A stretch of 64,000 nucleotides of DNA from Panagrolaimus kolymaensis (taxonomy: Eukaryota > Nematoda > Chromadorea > Rhabditida > Panagrolaimidae): contig JAJQJQ010000050.1 of assembly GCA_028622995.1 (NCBI GenBank), positions 682,001-746,000 on the forward strand, in the 5' to 3' direction. Positions 47,222-58,004 of the stretch are shown here, in pieces; position 1 is the stretch's first letter; each line of letters starts with the position of its first letter. Under the pieces are notes generated by a model that made no database searches, had not been told where the DNA came from, and worked only from the letters and a program-made list of their open reading frames with translations. Made by a program: the position numbers and the translations under genes.

Positions 47222-49644
47222 ATGAATATTTTCTATGCTAAAGACGTCCAAATTCCTCCTGGTTTACCTGAAAAATATAATAAAGATTTAATAATTCTTC
47301 TTGGCGTAATTGATGGAACAAATAATATTAAAATTAAAAGGAAATGGTTTTCAACTTTTGTTACAAAATACACAACTATTCCAGATGTTTGGAATTTATG
47401 GTTGAAGTATGAAAATGTTTTTTTTTGTTGCTAAATTACTTTACTATAAAGTTTTTTAGTCAAGAAATTGCTGAATTTAATATTTATGTGGATGCACATG
47501 GTCAAACGCCAACAGAAGAAATTATAAATTTTTGTGAAAAAATGATGAAAACTGCACTTTGTCATTTTTATGATAGTGTATTTTTACAAAATGAAGTCTA
47601 CGTTAGGCTTGATGGAAGTATTAATTGTCGGCAGAAGAAAGAGGTAACTTCGAAATTCATCTTTGCAAAAAAAACTTCGATTGAGTAATTTTAAATTCAA
47701 ATTTTTTTATATTGACTATTTTTAGAATCGCAAATTTACTAAATTAATGTCTTTTCCATATTTTAAAAATGATTGGGGTGAATATTTATCTGGTGAAAAA
47801 ATTCCAAGCATTCAAAAAGTGGAAGAAGCGTTATCATATCCCCATCGCTACCTCACTGAAGTATTAGACACGTACAAAGAAAATTTACGTATGTCATAAA
47901 TTGATTTAGAATGGTTTATTTTTATTTTACTTTATTTTTTATAGATTCACGCATTTCAAAAGAATTAAAGACAAAATATGAAAAAAACAATAATTTATAT
48001 AAAGAAATTTCTGAAACTTTGAAAGGAAGTTTCAATGAAAAATGGATGAATGTCTTACTTAAAAGTGGTGAAGAATTCGCTGTTCAAAATATTGAATATT
48101 ATTTGGCAAAAATTCCTTGTGATAAAAATATTTGGAAGCTGTACATTCAATTTTGGAAAGATAAAAATAATATAGTATTTTACTTTTTTACAATAATAAA
48201 AAGTAATTTTGCCATTATGTTTCAGAAAATGTTGAGTATTTATTCACGGTCATGTCATTTATTTATTTACGATATTCAAATGCGTGAAAAATATTTTCAA
48301 GAAGTTGCACAACTGCATGAAAGAAAAGAGAATGTTGTGAATTATTGGGCTGATATTGTGAATATTGAAGCTTTAATGGTTTCACCTCGTGCTACACTTG
48401 CCTTGGCAGATAGAATTACAATGAACAATTTGAATATTTTTTCTGATTATAACCAAAGGGATGAAGAAGAAATGGGAAAAATTTGCAAGGCTTTTCTCGA
48501 GAATATGCTTGAAATTAGAAATGTTGATAAGATAGAATATTCGTATATATGGTTTATGAAAGATTTGTATGCATTAAGAACGCCACTTATATCCATGGAA
48601 GAAAACGGAATTAATTCCATAAATAGCCAATCCCATGAATCACAAATGGATAAAGTAAAGTCAAATTTTAAAAAGGGAAAATTTGATTGTTTTAAATATC
48701 AAAATTTTGCTTTACCCAATACTTTACTTCAATATCTATGTAAACATCCAAATATTCATCAAAAGCTAAATATGACTTGCAAATATTTTTATTCACAAGA
48801 AAAATGTGCTTACTGTTATTCTTTTACTATTTTTGACGATGATAAAAGCACATTTAATTTTGCGGAGTATTCTCTCATGATGTCATCGAAATTTTTTAAT
48901 AAGCATTTCAAAAGTGGTTCAAAGTTTTTGGACAAATTATTTATCACCAATCTTTTACACATTGATAACCCTATCGATAAACATTGTTTTTCAACAGTGA
49001 TGAATATGTTTTTTAAGCTAAATATTAAATACTTAAAGCTTTATAATCAAAATCTTACATTAAATGATATTAAAGTTTTAAATGAAAAATGCAATTTAAA
49101 AAGCATCAGATTATTTAATATAAATATTTGCAACACAAATTATAAAGTTGTAACAGTTGAAGAAGCCATTAATTGTTTTCCAAGTGTAAAAAGGATTTAT
49201 TTAAGGTAAAGTTTTTTGGGTTTATGCTTCCTTTTTTTCAGCGTGTCTTGCTTTTCCAAAGTTTCTAATTTCTTTGCAAAGAAGTACAAAAAAACTTTAC
49301 TAAATAGTTTTTTAGATGCCCTGATTTAATATTTACTTATGAAACCGCAAAAAATTTAGCCGAAATGAAAAGAAAAGTGAGCTTTAGTGAATTTGGATTG
49401 GAAGAAGTTCCAAATAATCTTGATGCAAAAGATTTTTGTTGCTTTCTTTGTGTAAGCTGCTCATTTTTAATTTATGAAATTTATAATTGAATTTTCTAAA
49501 TTTTAGACTCATATGGCGTTAACAAGTAAATTTACAGTTAAATTCAAAGATAAGAGTAGCGAAGCATCTCGGATTTTTTACCACCATGTTTCAAGTTATA
49601 TCGAAAATTGGAAACCATATGAAGATGCTCCATTATATATTTAG
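47222..49644 (+). CDS. HAT-repeat-like protein fused to an F-box-like module
   Basis: Seven exons: 47222-47406, 47460-47643, 47726-47888, 47945-48174, 48226-49205, 49316-49451 and 49507-49644, giving 671 residues in one frame. Residues 1 to about 330 show half-a-TPR-like repeats with spaced aromatic residues (KWFSTFVTKYTTIPDVWNLW, ENVVNYWADIVNIEAL, EYSYIWFMKDLYAL), as in PRPF39 or SART3-type RNA-processing factors; this assignment is tentative. At about residue 350 an F-box-like start appears (NFALPNTLLQYLCKHPN, then TCKYFYSQEK), followed by a region like the F-box genes at 5-9 kb. The last two introns copy that family's structure exactly: phase 2, a 136-nt exon, then phase 0. Exon 5 runs through the boundary with no stop or splice signal. 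Intron 4 (48175-48225) is 51 nt, stop-free and a multiple of three, so it could be retained. Confidence 0.65.
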
Positions 49645-49781
49645 CCAAAAAAATGTGACTGTCGTTGTCTTATGTGTATTTTATTCATTTGCCACTATTC
49701 TTAAATTAAAAAGATCTTTATTAAATTTTATAAAAACTCAAATTACATTTTGCATTTCCAATAATAATTTTTTTATACATT

Positions 49782-50656
49782 TTAATAAGCTTTATTATCA
49801 TATCCTCCTGGTTGTGGAGAAGGCGGTGCATGGCCTTCTGGACCAGGATTATATTGTTGTGGATAACCACCTTGTGGTTGAGGAGAATATTGTTGTTGAG
49901 AAGGATATCCTTGTTGAGGAGGTGGTGGTCCAGAATTATAAACCACATGAACTGGAGGAGGTCCAGTAGCATATCCATGAGGATATGTGGGTGCTGGATA
50001 TGGAGCTGTTGAAGCATTTTCAGTTAACCATTTTCGTGCTCTATGAATAACAATAAAATTAAAAATAGTTTGACTTGATAGAAGAAAAACGATGAAAGCC
50101 AAAACAAAAAAGGCTACTCGTACAACTGAAATATATTTATGTATTTAGTCAGATGTTATTAATTCAGAATAAAGTATCATACTATTTTTGGCATCCTCCT
50201 CTGTGTTGTCATCATCTACATAGTCATCAACAATGCCAGAAGGTAAAGCAATTCCAATAATTATTAATGCCAGAATAATGATAGCACTGATGGCAACGTT
50301 AATACCCTTAAAAAATATTATAGGGTTTAAATTTTTTGGATGGAGCGACTTTTTATTCTTTAAATAAAAAAACATACCAAAATAATTTCAGCTGGAAATA
50401 AATATCCTGGTCGTTCTTTACTTACTCCAACCAAAACAAATATGTATGTAATGAGAAGGATAATACTCATGGGCACATACCACCACAATAAAAGCACACA
50501 AAGAATTGATAATACTGAACCAATAATACCGAAAATCGATACTATTGTAGCACATGTCTGAAAAAAAAAGAATTTTATTTAAAAAATATTTTAAATATAT
50601 TTTCTTAATTCACTGACTTTAACATGAAAACAGCAGCATTGACTTCCGGCTGCCAT
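49782..50656 (-). CDS. LAPTM4-like four-helix protein with a Pro/Gln/Tyr-rich tail
   Basis: Four exons on the minus strand, 50618-50656, 50378-50557, 50183-50306 and 49782-50125, join in frame to 228 residues. The start, MAAGSQCCCFHVK, matches the CCxxxHV-type N-terminus of LAPTM-like lysosomal proteins. Four hydrophobic helices follow, the second and third around LLLWWYVPMSIILLITYIFV and VAISAIIILALIIIGIALP, with an acidic loop (DDYVDDDNTEED) before the fourth. The cytosolic tail is built of P, Q, Y and G with several PPP and YP repeats and could bind WW or SH3 domains. Family placement rests on the cysteine start and topology and is moderate. It lies tail-to-tail with the HAT/F-box gene, only 137 bp away. 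Confidence 0.7.
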
Positions 50657-51879
50657 ACTAGTCGTCGTCTGTCTTTTGAAGCAACGAATACACCTAAAAA
50701 AATTTTAATAGTCAAAAAAAGGAGTAAAAACACTAAAGCCTTAATACAGAAAGAAAAATCTTTGAAGCAAATGTATCAAAAACAATAATATATTTATGGC
50801 GCCTCAGTGTTTTTTAATTCATTGATAAAGCAATCTTTTTGCTTTTCTTCACTCGTTGGACGTACACTTATTGCTTTGTTGCTTAAATTTTGGAGTACCA
50901 CTCCTTAAATAATAGGTTGCATTGGTTGATCAAAGTGAATAAAAAAAAGAGATAAAAACAAAGATAATGCGTAAACATAACAGTTTTTTAAGGGTTGGGC
51001 TTTCTGTGATTCATCCATCGGGTGTCGTCGTTGTCGTCAATACGTTAGAACGGAATAAAAAAATTTTTGTACGCAACAAATGATTTCAGTTTTCATTAAA
51101 GTTCTTTGAAAGACAAATTTCTTACCACAAATAAAAGTTTTAATGGACTGTTGCTTACAGTTATTAGCGCTTATTAATCTTTCATTTATGGTTTCAAAAA
51201 TCATGTTGAATTGCTTGTTAATTTACATTCAATTTTTGAATTGGAAGAATAAATACATTTTTAGTTTATTTTAACTGGTGTTTTCAACGTAAAAGCCTTT
51301 TATTTTTTGAATCACACGTTTTCAAAGATTCTATGAAAATTAAAAAAAATTTAAACATAATGCTTTTTCTATTTTGTATTTGTGAAAAGCTCGTAAATTT
51401 TTTAATAAAACTTAATTGCCTTTTCTAAATTTTTTAGGGATCAAATATATCATTTCTATAACTGATAACAGAAACACAATCATAAAGTTAACGATCAATT
51501 TGAGATTTTACAACATGCTATTCTCCACAAATACGATTTTTTTTACTTTTATTTTTATAAATCCAAATAAAAGTTGATAATTGTTGAAACCGGGGGATCA
51601 ACAACCGGGGATCAAAAACAAAAGAGATTACAATAAAGTTAGAGAATGGAGAATTCCAACAATAATTCGCGTCATTATGTTGAAGTCAAATTACTGACTT
51701 TTCTGCTTATCGCATTGAATTCAATTGTTGATGACGATCATTCATTTGTTTTAATTTTTAAAAAAGCTTTTTTATAAAGATTTTTCATTTTAGTTTTGTT
51801 GTTGTAACGTGTTTTGGCAAAATGACTCGAAGCTGCCAACTTTTTTATTGAAATTTTTGTTGCCATATTTTTTCAGCTG
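50657..51879. other. Intergenic region upstream of the LAPTM-like gene and the chimeric locus
   Basis: No coding region is supported. It should contain the promoter of the minus-strand LAPTM-like gene and, on the right, sequence upstream of a degenerate F-box exon. No repeats or RNA genes were noticed. Confidence 0.45.
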
Positions 51880-51889
51880 ATGCCAGAAA

Positions 51890-51974
51890 TGCTTTATTTT
51901 GTCAATAAGTCAAAGCTAAATACTCAAATAATTGCTGAAATTTTTCAAAAACTTCAACATTTGATGATAAAGAG
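51890..51974 (+). pseudogene. Degenerate first exon duplicated from the F-box-like gene at 55649
   Basis: The DNA parallels exon 1 of the downstream F-box-like gene (shared CTAAATACT.AAATAATTGCTG and the donor AAAGAG|GTAATA), but the start ATG is AAG here and one base is missing before GATGATAAAGAG. The frame therefore does not join exon 2 at 52029. An unrelated ATG at 51880 opens the wrong frame. It is a decayed exon marking the left edge of a duplicated fragment. Confidence 0.6.
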
Positions 51975-52028
51975 GTAATAATATTTGCTTTAAAAAATAA
52001 AAACTATTAAGATTAGTCTGAATTATAG

Positions 52029-53284
52029 AAAAGCTTGGAAAAGTTTATGCTTTCTGGAAAAGAATGTCTTGTGGCTAAAAACGATTACTTTTCTAAAGTT
52101 GAAATGGAAAAAGTTGAAATAACGGGACATCGTGGTCAATTGTTAGAAGATACTGGTCTTAGGCAGGCTGAATACCTAATTCCTCATTTTAAAAGTAAAT
52201 GTATGCCTTGCTTTTTATGTTAGTGTTATATTCTCTATCCTTCACTTTTAGTAGTTCATCTGTATCGAAAAACAAAACAAACTTTTTCATTTGAAACTGA
52301 ACATTTTATTAATTATTTTAAAGTACCATTATGCCATCCTCGAGTTCTGGGACCGTTAATTGCTTTCATTCTTTTTATAGCTTTTACGGCTTATGCACTT
52401 TTTACTCCACGTAAGTTCTTTGATATTTATATTTTAAAAAAAAAGAAAAAAAACTGAGTTTACTTTTAATTCTTTTTGGAGTATTATGTCAGTTTTTTTA
52501 ATTTATATTTCTAAAAACGATTCATTGTAGATTGGACAACGTTTTATTATTCTCATGACCAAAACATTAAAGAAGGTCATTTAGGTTTTTTTGAAGTTTA
52601 CCAAAAAACCATTGATGTGAGTTTTCACATTTTTTTTGCTTTTATTCATAACTTTTTTTTTTAGTCGGCTCAAATGCAATGTCAGTTTTGGTCTGAAGGA
52701 AATATGGTAATTTTTGTCATTAATTTTATTTACAAAATAAATTAAAAATTTTTATAGTTGCAGCCAAAATGGATGAAAGTAACAATGTATTTACTTTTCA
52801 TTTCAATCACAATGGGAAGCTCCATTTTGATAGTGTATATAATATTTGTTTGGAGTGTTTTTTATTATCGTACTATTGTTGATCCTCGAAAAGCTCCCAT
52901 CTTTTTTATAGGAGTTTTTATTCTTCAAAGTATTATTTTATTAGTTGCTGTTATTATTTATGGAATTTATAATAGTAGCCTTAGAATATTTAATAATGGT
53001 AAAATCATTGAATTCTGATTTTCATTAAATAGTTTTATTTTTATTTTTTAGCTTCACCTTGGATTGGATCCAGTTATTATTTTGCTTGTGTGATACCTTT
53101 CTTTTTATTGGTGGTTTTAACAATTTGGGGTTTATCAGCGTTAATTATATCTTGGAACAACCGAGGATGTGATTGCAAAGAAAGTTGCAAAAATTCCACG
53201 TGTCGCTGCATAATAAAGAACAAATCATGCTCACCGCGATGCCACAAAAATACTATGTGTTATAATTTAAATTTGAATATTTAA
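52029..53284 (+). CDS. Chimeric gene: F-box-like fragment, claudin-like four-helix protein, cysteine-rich tail
   Basis: Exons 52029-52194, 52252-52410, 52531-52616, 52665-52706, 52758-52998 and 53052-53284 join in frame. The first exon copies exon 2 of the F-box-like gene at 55649 (KSLEKFM.SGKECL), and the start of the second copies its exon 5 (FETEHFINYF against FEPKHFVNYC). That exon then runs on into the first of four hydrophobic helices (GPLIAFILFIAFTAYALFTP), a claudin/Clc-like topology with a short ectodomain containing W and C. After helix 4 the frame continues without a break into CDCKESC, CRCIIKNKSC, SPRCHKNTMC, a pattern like CRC/CXC-type zinc modules. The first usable ATG is 52044. 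The four-helix protein may really start within exon 2, with the F-box part as a fused or untranslated leader. Confidence 0.5.
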
Positions 53285-53593
53285 CTCGATTGCAAGGCGG
53301 AGACATCGTCGTTTGTTACCAAAACGGGCAAAAAATTTAATCAAATTTAAACAACATTAATTAAATTCCTTTGTACTAGAAATTCAGGTAAACAGCCAAC
53401 AAAACAAAAAACTCAGGAAATTTTATTTTTTCAAATTTTTATTATTTCTAACTAAATTTCTAATCCGTTTAAAAGGTAAATATAAAATATGTAATTCAAT
53501 TATTTTTTATTTTATTTAATATTTTTTGCCTATGTATTAATTGAAAAGTAAATTTTTATAATAGCTGTGATGGGTTTAAAATTTATATATTCT

Positions 53594-55210
53594 TTATAAT
53601 TCATAAAAATCAGAACGTTGGTCTTCAAGGTAATCATAAAACTGATAATGTATTTGCCTTGACGAAGTAGAGCGAAGATAAGTTGGCAACTTTTGAACAT
53701 AATTTAAATAAGTTAGTTCATTATAGATTGAAACATTTCGATCTGTGCAAACAAGAACGTGATTCCCTTTAGATTTCAAGAAAAAACATGTTTTGAAGAA
53801 ATTTGCATAGGCTTCATAAGGCTAAAAAAATGGGGGAAAGTGGATTTGTGACTTTGAATTATTTTAAAAAAAAACTTGCTTTTCTATAAATTTCTTTAGT
53901 AAACGATAAATAATTCACATTGAGAACATTCACAACCACAGTTCCATTAGGTTTTAGATTACGTTTAATTTCGTGAATAATATGAAAATCAAAAAATTGT
54001 GGCAGAGGAGAAACAACCCCATCTACAATATCCGAGGTGGAGCAATCAATAATTATGGTGTCAAAGAGATCTTCGTCATTGATGGGTTGACGTTCTTGAA
54101 GAAAAACAAATGCGTCATCGATAACAATTTTTTGGGAATCAGAAATTTTCACATCAAACCATTTTTGAGCCAAATATACAATAGTTGGATTTATTTCGAC
54201 TACAGTAACATTAGGTTGCTGAAACATAAGAGAAAAAAAAGAATAAAAAACAACAAATTTTAAAAATAAATGGAAAACCTGATTTCCCGTAGTTGAAAAA
54301 AAATTGTTCATTGCTCCTCCACCAAGACCCAGAATTAAAACGGATTCTTTCCTGTCGTTGTTGTCTTTATTTCCCAACAAAGAACCTGTAAGGTAGCCGC
54401 CAAGACACATAGCTCTGAAAATAAAAAAACACAAATTGAGGACTTTGAAATTGAGGTAGTCAGTCGTCTGTCTTACCGTTGACCAGGTGAAATATTAACT
54501 TTATCAATAATTAATTTGTTTTGTTGTTGATTCTTTCTCAAATATGAAGATGTAATTACCCATTCTTCACCATCTATTTCAGAATGAAGGCAACGAAACA
54601 TAAAATCATTTTTTCTAAAAAAAAAAATGAAGTAAAGCTCAAAACTATTTACTTACTCTTTGATATCAATAATTGCAAAACAATCGTTTGCAAGTGAACT
54701 AAAAATAATTTCTCGAATAATATTATGTTTCTCAAGATTTTTCCAATGAGGTTCACGATATTTTGAAGCTTGTTGCGTTATAGAATTAATATTCCAGTAT
54801 TTTGTCAAATTCTAAAAACAATTTTAACAAAGTTTGGAACCTTTCGGCCAAAAAAAAGCGAAAAAAAAGAGACAAACCAGAAAATATTTGCATGTAAAAT
54901 AAAATTTAAATAATAATATTTGATTGATTTAACCTCGATTTTTTATAAATGTAAGAAATAAGGCGATTTGGAACAGTAAAATCTTGAAATTCAACATTGG
55001 TGGAGTCAAATTTAGTGACTTCAGACATTTTTAAATAATGCCCAATGCAAACAAGAGCTAAAAAAGTTCTTTTATTGTCAAAGAAATAATGGCTTAGAAA
55101 GTTTTTTGACTTTTTAAAGTAAATAAAAATCGTTGAAAGGTTTAAATTTCACCCATTAATGAGGCAGCCAATATTCTTCTTTTATCGAAAAAACTTTTGC
55201 AAAACACCAT
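53594..55210 (-). CDS. Spermidine-synthase-fold methyltransferase-like protein (METTL13-like)
   Basis: Exons on the minus strand: 55153-55210, 54934-55057, 54657-54811, 54477-54614, 54279-54414, 53880-54218 and 53594-53821. An N-terminal hydrophobic stretch (RILAASLMALVCIGHYL) suggests a signal anchor. The Rossmann core has VLILGLGGGAMNNFF (SAM-binding glycine loop), VTVVEINPTIVYLAQ (acidic end of strand 2), then DDAFVFL and FDTIIIDCSTSD, the order seen in spermidine synthases and METTL13-type proteins. The substrate is not predictable; protein methylation is one option. Two splice oddities: intron 53822-53879 uses a GCAAGT donor, and the join between 54934 and 54811 is off by one base with the sites I can see, so exon 2 may end elsewhere (for example before GTTCCA). 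Confidence 0.7.
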
Positions 55211-55648
55211 TTTTTGATATAAATATATAATTTTTTCAATTTAGTTCGAAATGTTTTTAATCAGCAGCAAGGCGCATAAATAACGTTAAAGGAAATCAAG
55301 TTCTATGATTCAAACGTTTGAAAAAAGAAAGACGAAAATTAAAAAGAAACTTTTCTTTTGTCAGATGGCTGAAAATTTGTGGTACAACATACGTGCACAT
55401 ATTAGTCGTTTATTTGATTGTGCGTGAGTTTCACGTCTCATTCAAACCTAAAATAAAATCACACCAATTTTTTTTTATTTTGCCACATGAAAATTTATAG
55501 AAAAAAAGGCTTGATTGTTTTCAAAAACATCATAATTTTTTTTCAAATTTATTATGGTAATTTTTTTGGCAAAATGAGTTAAAACTTTTTTGTGAAATTT
55601 ATGCATCACTTTTTTTAATTGACCAAAGAAAGCTTAGATTTTGTAAAT

Positions 55649-57138
55649 ATGCCAAAACTAAATACTGAAATAATTGCTGAAATTGTTCAGAAATTTCAGC
55701 CTTATGATGACAAAGAAGTAAGATTTTTTTAAAATTTGAAGACAGAATAGTAAACTAGGAATTATAGAAAAGCTTGGAAAAGTTTATGGTTTCTGGAAAA
55801 GAATGTCTCGAGATTGGAATGGATTATATTTGTAAATTGGATGTGACAAAAGTAAAAATAACTAAGAATCATTGGAAATTCTTTCAACAAACCAGTCCCA
55901 AACAATCTGAAACCATTCTTTATCCCGCTGAAAGAAAGTATCGTCTAATCTTTGATTATGATAATTTTTTGTTTATCAAAGAAATTTTGAGACTTTTACC
56001 TGTGGCTGAAATCGATGTCATTGAATTAAAATCACCGAATATAAATTGTTTTAGGCTGTTGAAAAAATTAAATAGTAAGTTTAAAAATTACCCTTGAAGT
56101 CGTTTATAGACGGTCGAAGTTGTTTAATTTGTTGATGATTATTTTTCTTTCAGAATTATGGAATTTATCTATCATATGTGAATCTAAAGAAGAATGCAAA
56201 GTTTTATTTAAAGTTATGTCAAATATGAAAACTATCAAAACTTTATTTTTAATTGTTCCTAATTCTGATAGTAAAGTAAGAAAACAATTTTATAGGCCAT
56301 AGCCATCCATTATCCAGCTAAAATAATATAAAATAATTTTTAGCTTCTTGATACTCATTTTTCTTATACAACTCTTACTGTATGCCATTTTGAATTTGAA
56401 AAAAATCTGCATTTTAGTAAACCAAGACAAGAAGTTACAAGTATGCGAATTTTTCCATTTTATTTTCCTCTCTAACTTCCTTTTTTAGGAGTTCGTTTAT
56501 ATGGAAACCAAAGAACTAAAAAAGCCTTTGTCTTTGAACCCAAGCATTTTGTTAATTATTGCAATGCTTTCCCATCCGCTTGGTTTCAATTCGATATTCA
56601 CCACACCATTACTGATGCAGATACGGATACTTTATTGTGTTTCAATAATAATTTCTTTCAACCTATTACGCATGCCCTAAAAGATAATTCATTTATTCGT
56701 ATTTTATATTATAATAATGAAACCCCCCAGAAAGTAAGGAATAGTGATTTTTTTTAGAGCTCGCAGCTTTTATGAAATAAATTAATTTTTAGTCAACGTT
56801 ATATAAAAAACTTCAATCAATTCCAAAATGCAACAGTTGTCCATTCGATTCTCCAAATTATAAATTTCGTAAATTTACTTTTCAATCTGAAATACGCTTT
56901 GTCTATCCAAAAATGATTGAACATTTTAAAAATTGCTGGAATCAAAGGTAAATCACTAGCAATTCTTACAAAAGATCATTGTTGTCAGTTTCATGTCACT
57001 TTCTCACTTCGAGATTCTAATTTTTAAACTAGAAAAAATGGAATCGAGATTTATCAATACGAAATTACGATGTCTAGGTTCGAGGAAGTGACATCCGATT
57101 TTTGTGTGAATCGCTATACTTTTATTTTTAAAAATTAA
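55649..57138 (+). CDS. F-box-like lineage-specific protein
   Basis: Seven exons join in frame: 55649-55717, 55768-56074, 56154-56275, 56344-56440, 56489-56733, 56793-56947 and 57033-57138, giving 366 residues. The N-terminus (MPKLNTEIIAEIVQKFQ, then KSLEKFMVSGKEC) fits a degenerate F-box: a first helix with L..EII.EI and a second with a conserved small/charged pattern. The rest looks like an F-box-associated substrate region with repeating hydrophobic strands, an aromatic core (SAWFQFDIHHTITDA) and a basic middle. It is a different subfamily from the genes at 5-9 kb. Fragments of its exons 1, 2 and 5 are duplicated at 51.9-52.4 kb. An alternative donor at 57078 would join in frame to the SUMO-like ORF at 57158. 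Confidence 0.65.
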
Positions 57139-57157
57139 CAACACCCTTATTTGCAGG

Positions 57158-57466
57158 ATGATGTACACTCAAAATATTCCTAAAAAATACAAACGTTTAT
57201 TTAAACCTGATGATTTTGTTATTCTTCAAACCAGAGACACCCATGGCAATTTTGCCCTTTTCAAATGCTTAAAAGATATGCGATTTGAACATTTAATGAA
57301 ATATTACGGAAAGAAAATAGGAATTGATGATGATGAACTTTCATTTTTGGTAGAAGATGGCCCCATTTCTTATGATGATACTCCGCGAACACAGCAATTG
57401 GATATACATAAAGACTTAATTATTGAAATTTTCCCTGAAGGAATGGGTAACTTTAATTCTGATTGA
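57158..57466 (+). CDS. SUMO-like protein without a C-terminal diglycine
   Basis: A 102-residue frame begins at ATG 57158, immediately after TTTGCAGG, 19 bases beyond the stop of the F-box-like gene. From residue 17 it follows the SUMO fold: a first beta hairpin (DDFVILQTRDTHGNFALFKC), the helix FEHLMKYYGKKIGI, then ELSFLVEDGPISYDDTPRTQ and LIIEIFPEGMGNF. The segment with DDTP and the closing IIEIF align well with the SUMO DDDTPKT and VIEVY elements. Where SUMO ends in GG the sequence has MG, followed by a short tail (NFNSD), so conjugation is doubtful unless the protein acts as a free or non-covalent module. It may be an independent gene or an alternative last exon of the F-box-like gene (donor AG|GTTCGA at 57078). 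Confidence 0.6.
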   Translation: MMYTQNIPKKYKRLFKPDDFVILQTRDTHGNFALFKCLKDMRFEHLMKYYGKKIGIDDDELSFLVEDGPISYDDTPRTQQLDIHKDLIIEIFPEGMGNFNSD

Positions 57467-57931
57467 GATAAAACTGCCACTGTATTTGCTTATTTGTTTT
57501 TATTTTTCTTCAATAAAAAAAAATAAATATTTTTTTCTCATTTTTTATTATCAAATTTGTTATTTTAAACGAAAATTTTAACGTGATGTATTTAAATTTT
57601 TAATAGCTTTCATTTTATAAAAGGAAAATTGCGCGAACTAACAAAATGAACTAAAGCAAATAAGCATTAATAAATTTTGAAAAGAAACAAAAAAGGAAAA
57701 AAACAGGAAAACAAAAACAAGAAATTTACTTTTAAAACATTGCCTCAAATTTATTTTTAAACCAACAACATTAATCAAATGTTTGCGACATTTTTTTTCA
57801 AAAAAATAATAAGAAAAGATTTTCTTGTTTTTCTTGGCAAATTGCCTGCTATTCTCTTTGCATTTCTGTTATTTTTGCTAAAGGTGCAAGTTTGTCCGCT
57901 TTGATGGTCCAAGCTACCCAATGTAAATGTA
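57467..57931. other. Spacer between the SUMO-like ORF and the tRNA gene
   Basis: No gene is seen. AATAAAAAAAAATAAAT at about 57510-57526 is a likely polyadenylation region for the upstream gene. The rest is AT-rich. Confidence 0.5.
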
Positions 57932-58004
57932 GAGCGTGTGGCGCAATGGATAGCGCGCTGGACTTCGAATCCAGAGGTTGCAGGTTCGACCCCTGTCTCG
58001 CTCG
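57932..58004 (+). tRNA. tRNA-Arg (anticodon TCG)
   Basis: A 73-nt cloverleaf without intron. The D stem GCGC pairs with GCGC. The anticodon arm is CTGGA-CTTCGAA-TCCAG with anticodon TCG. The T arm is GCAGG-TTCGACC-CCTGT, and the acceptor strands are GAGCGTG and CTCGCTC with discriminator G. One acceptor pair (position 6 with 67) is T-T. A-box and B-box promoter elements (TGGCGCAATGG and GGTTCGACC) are intact, and a TTTTTT stop for RNA polymerase III starts a few bases downstream. Confidence 0.95.
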
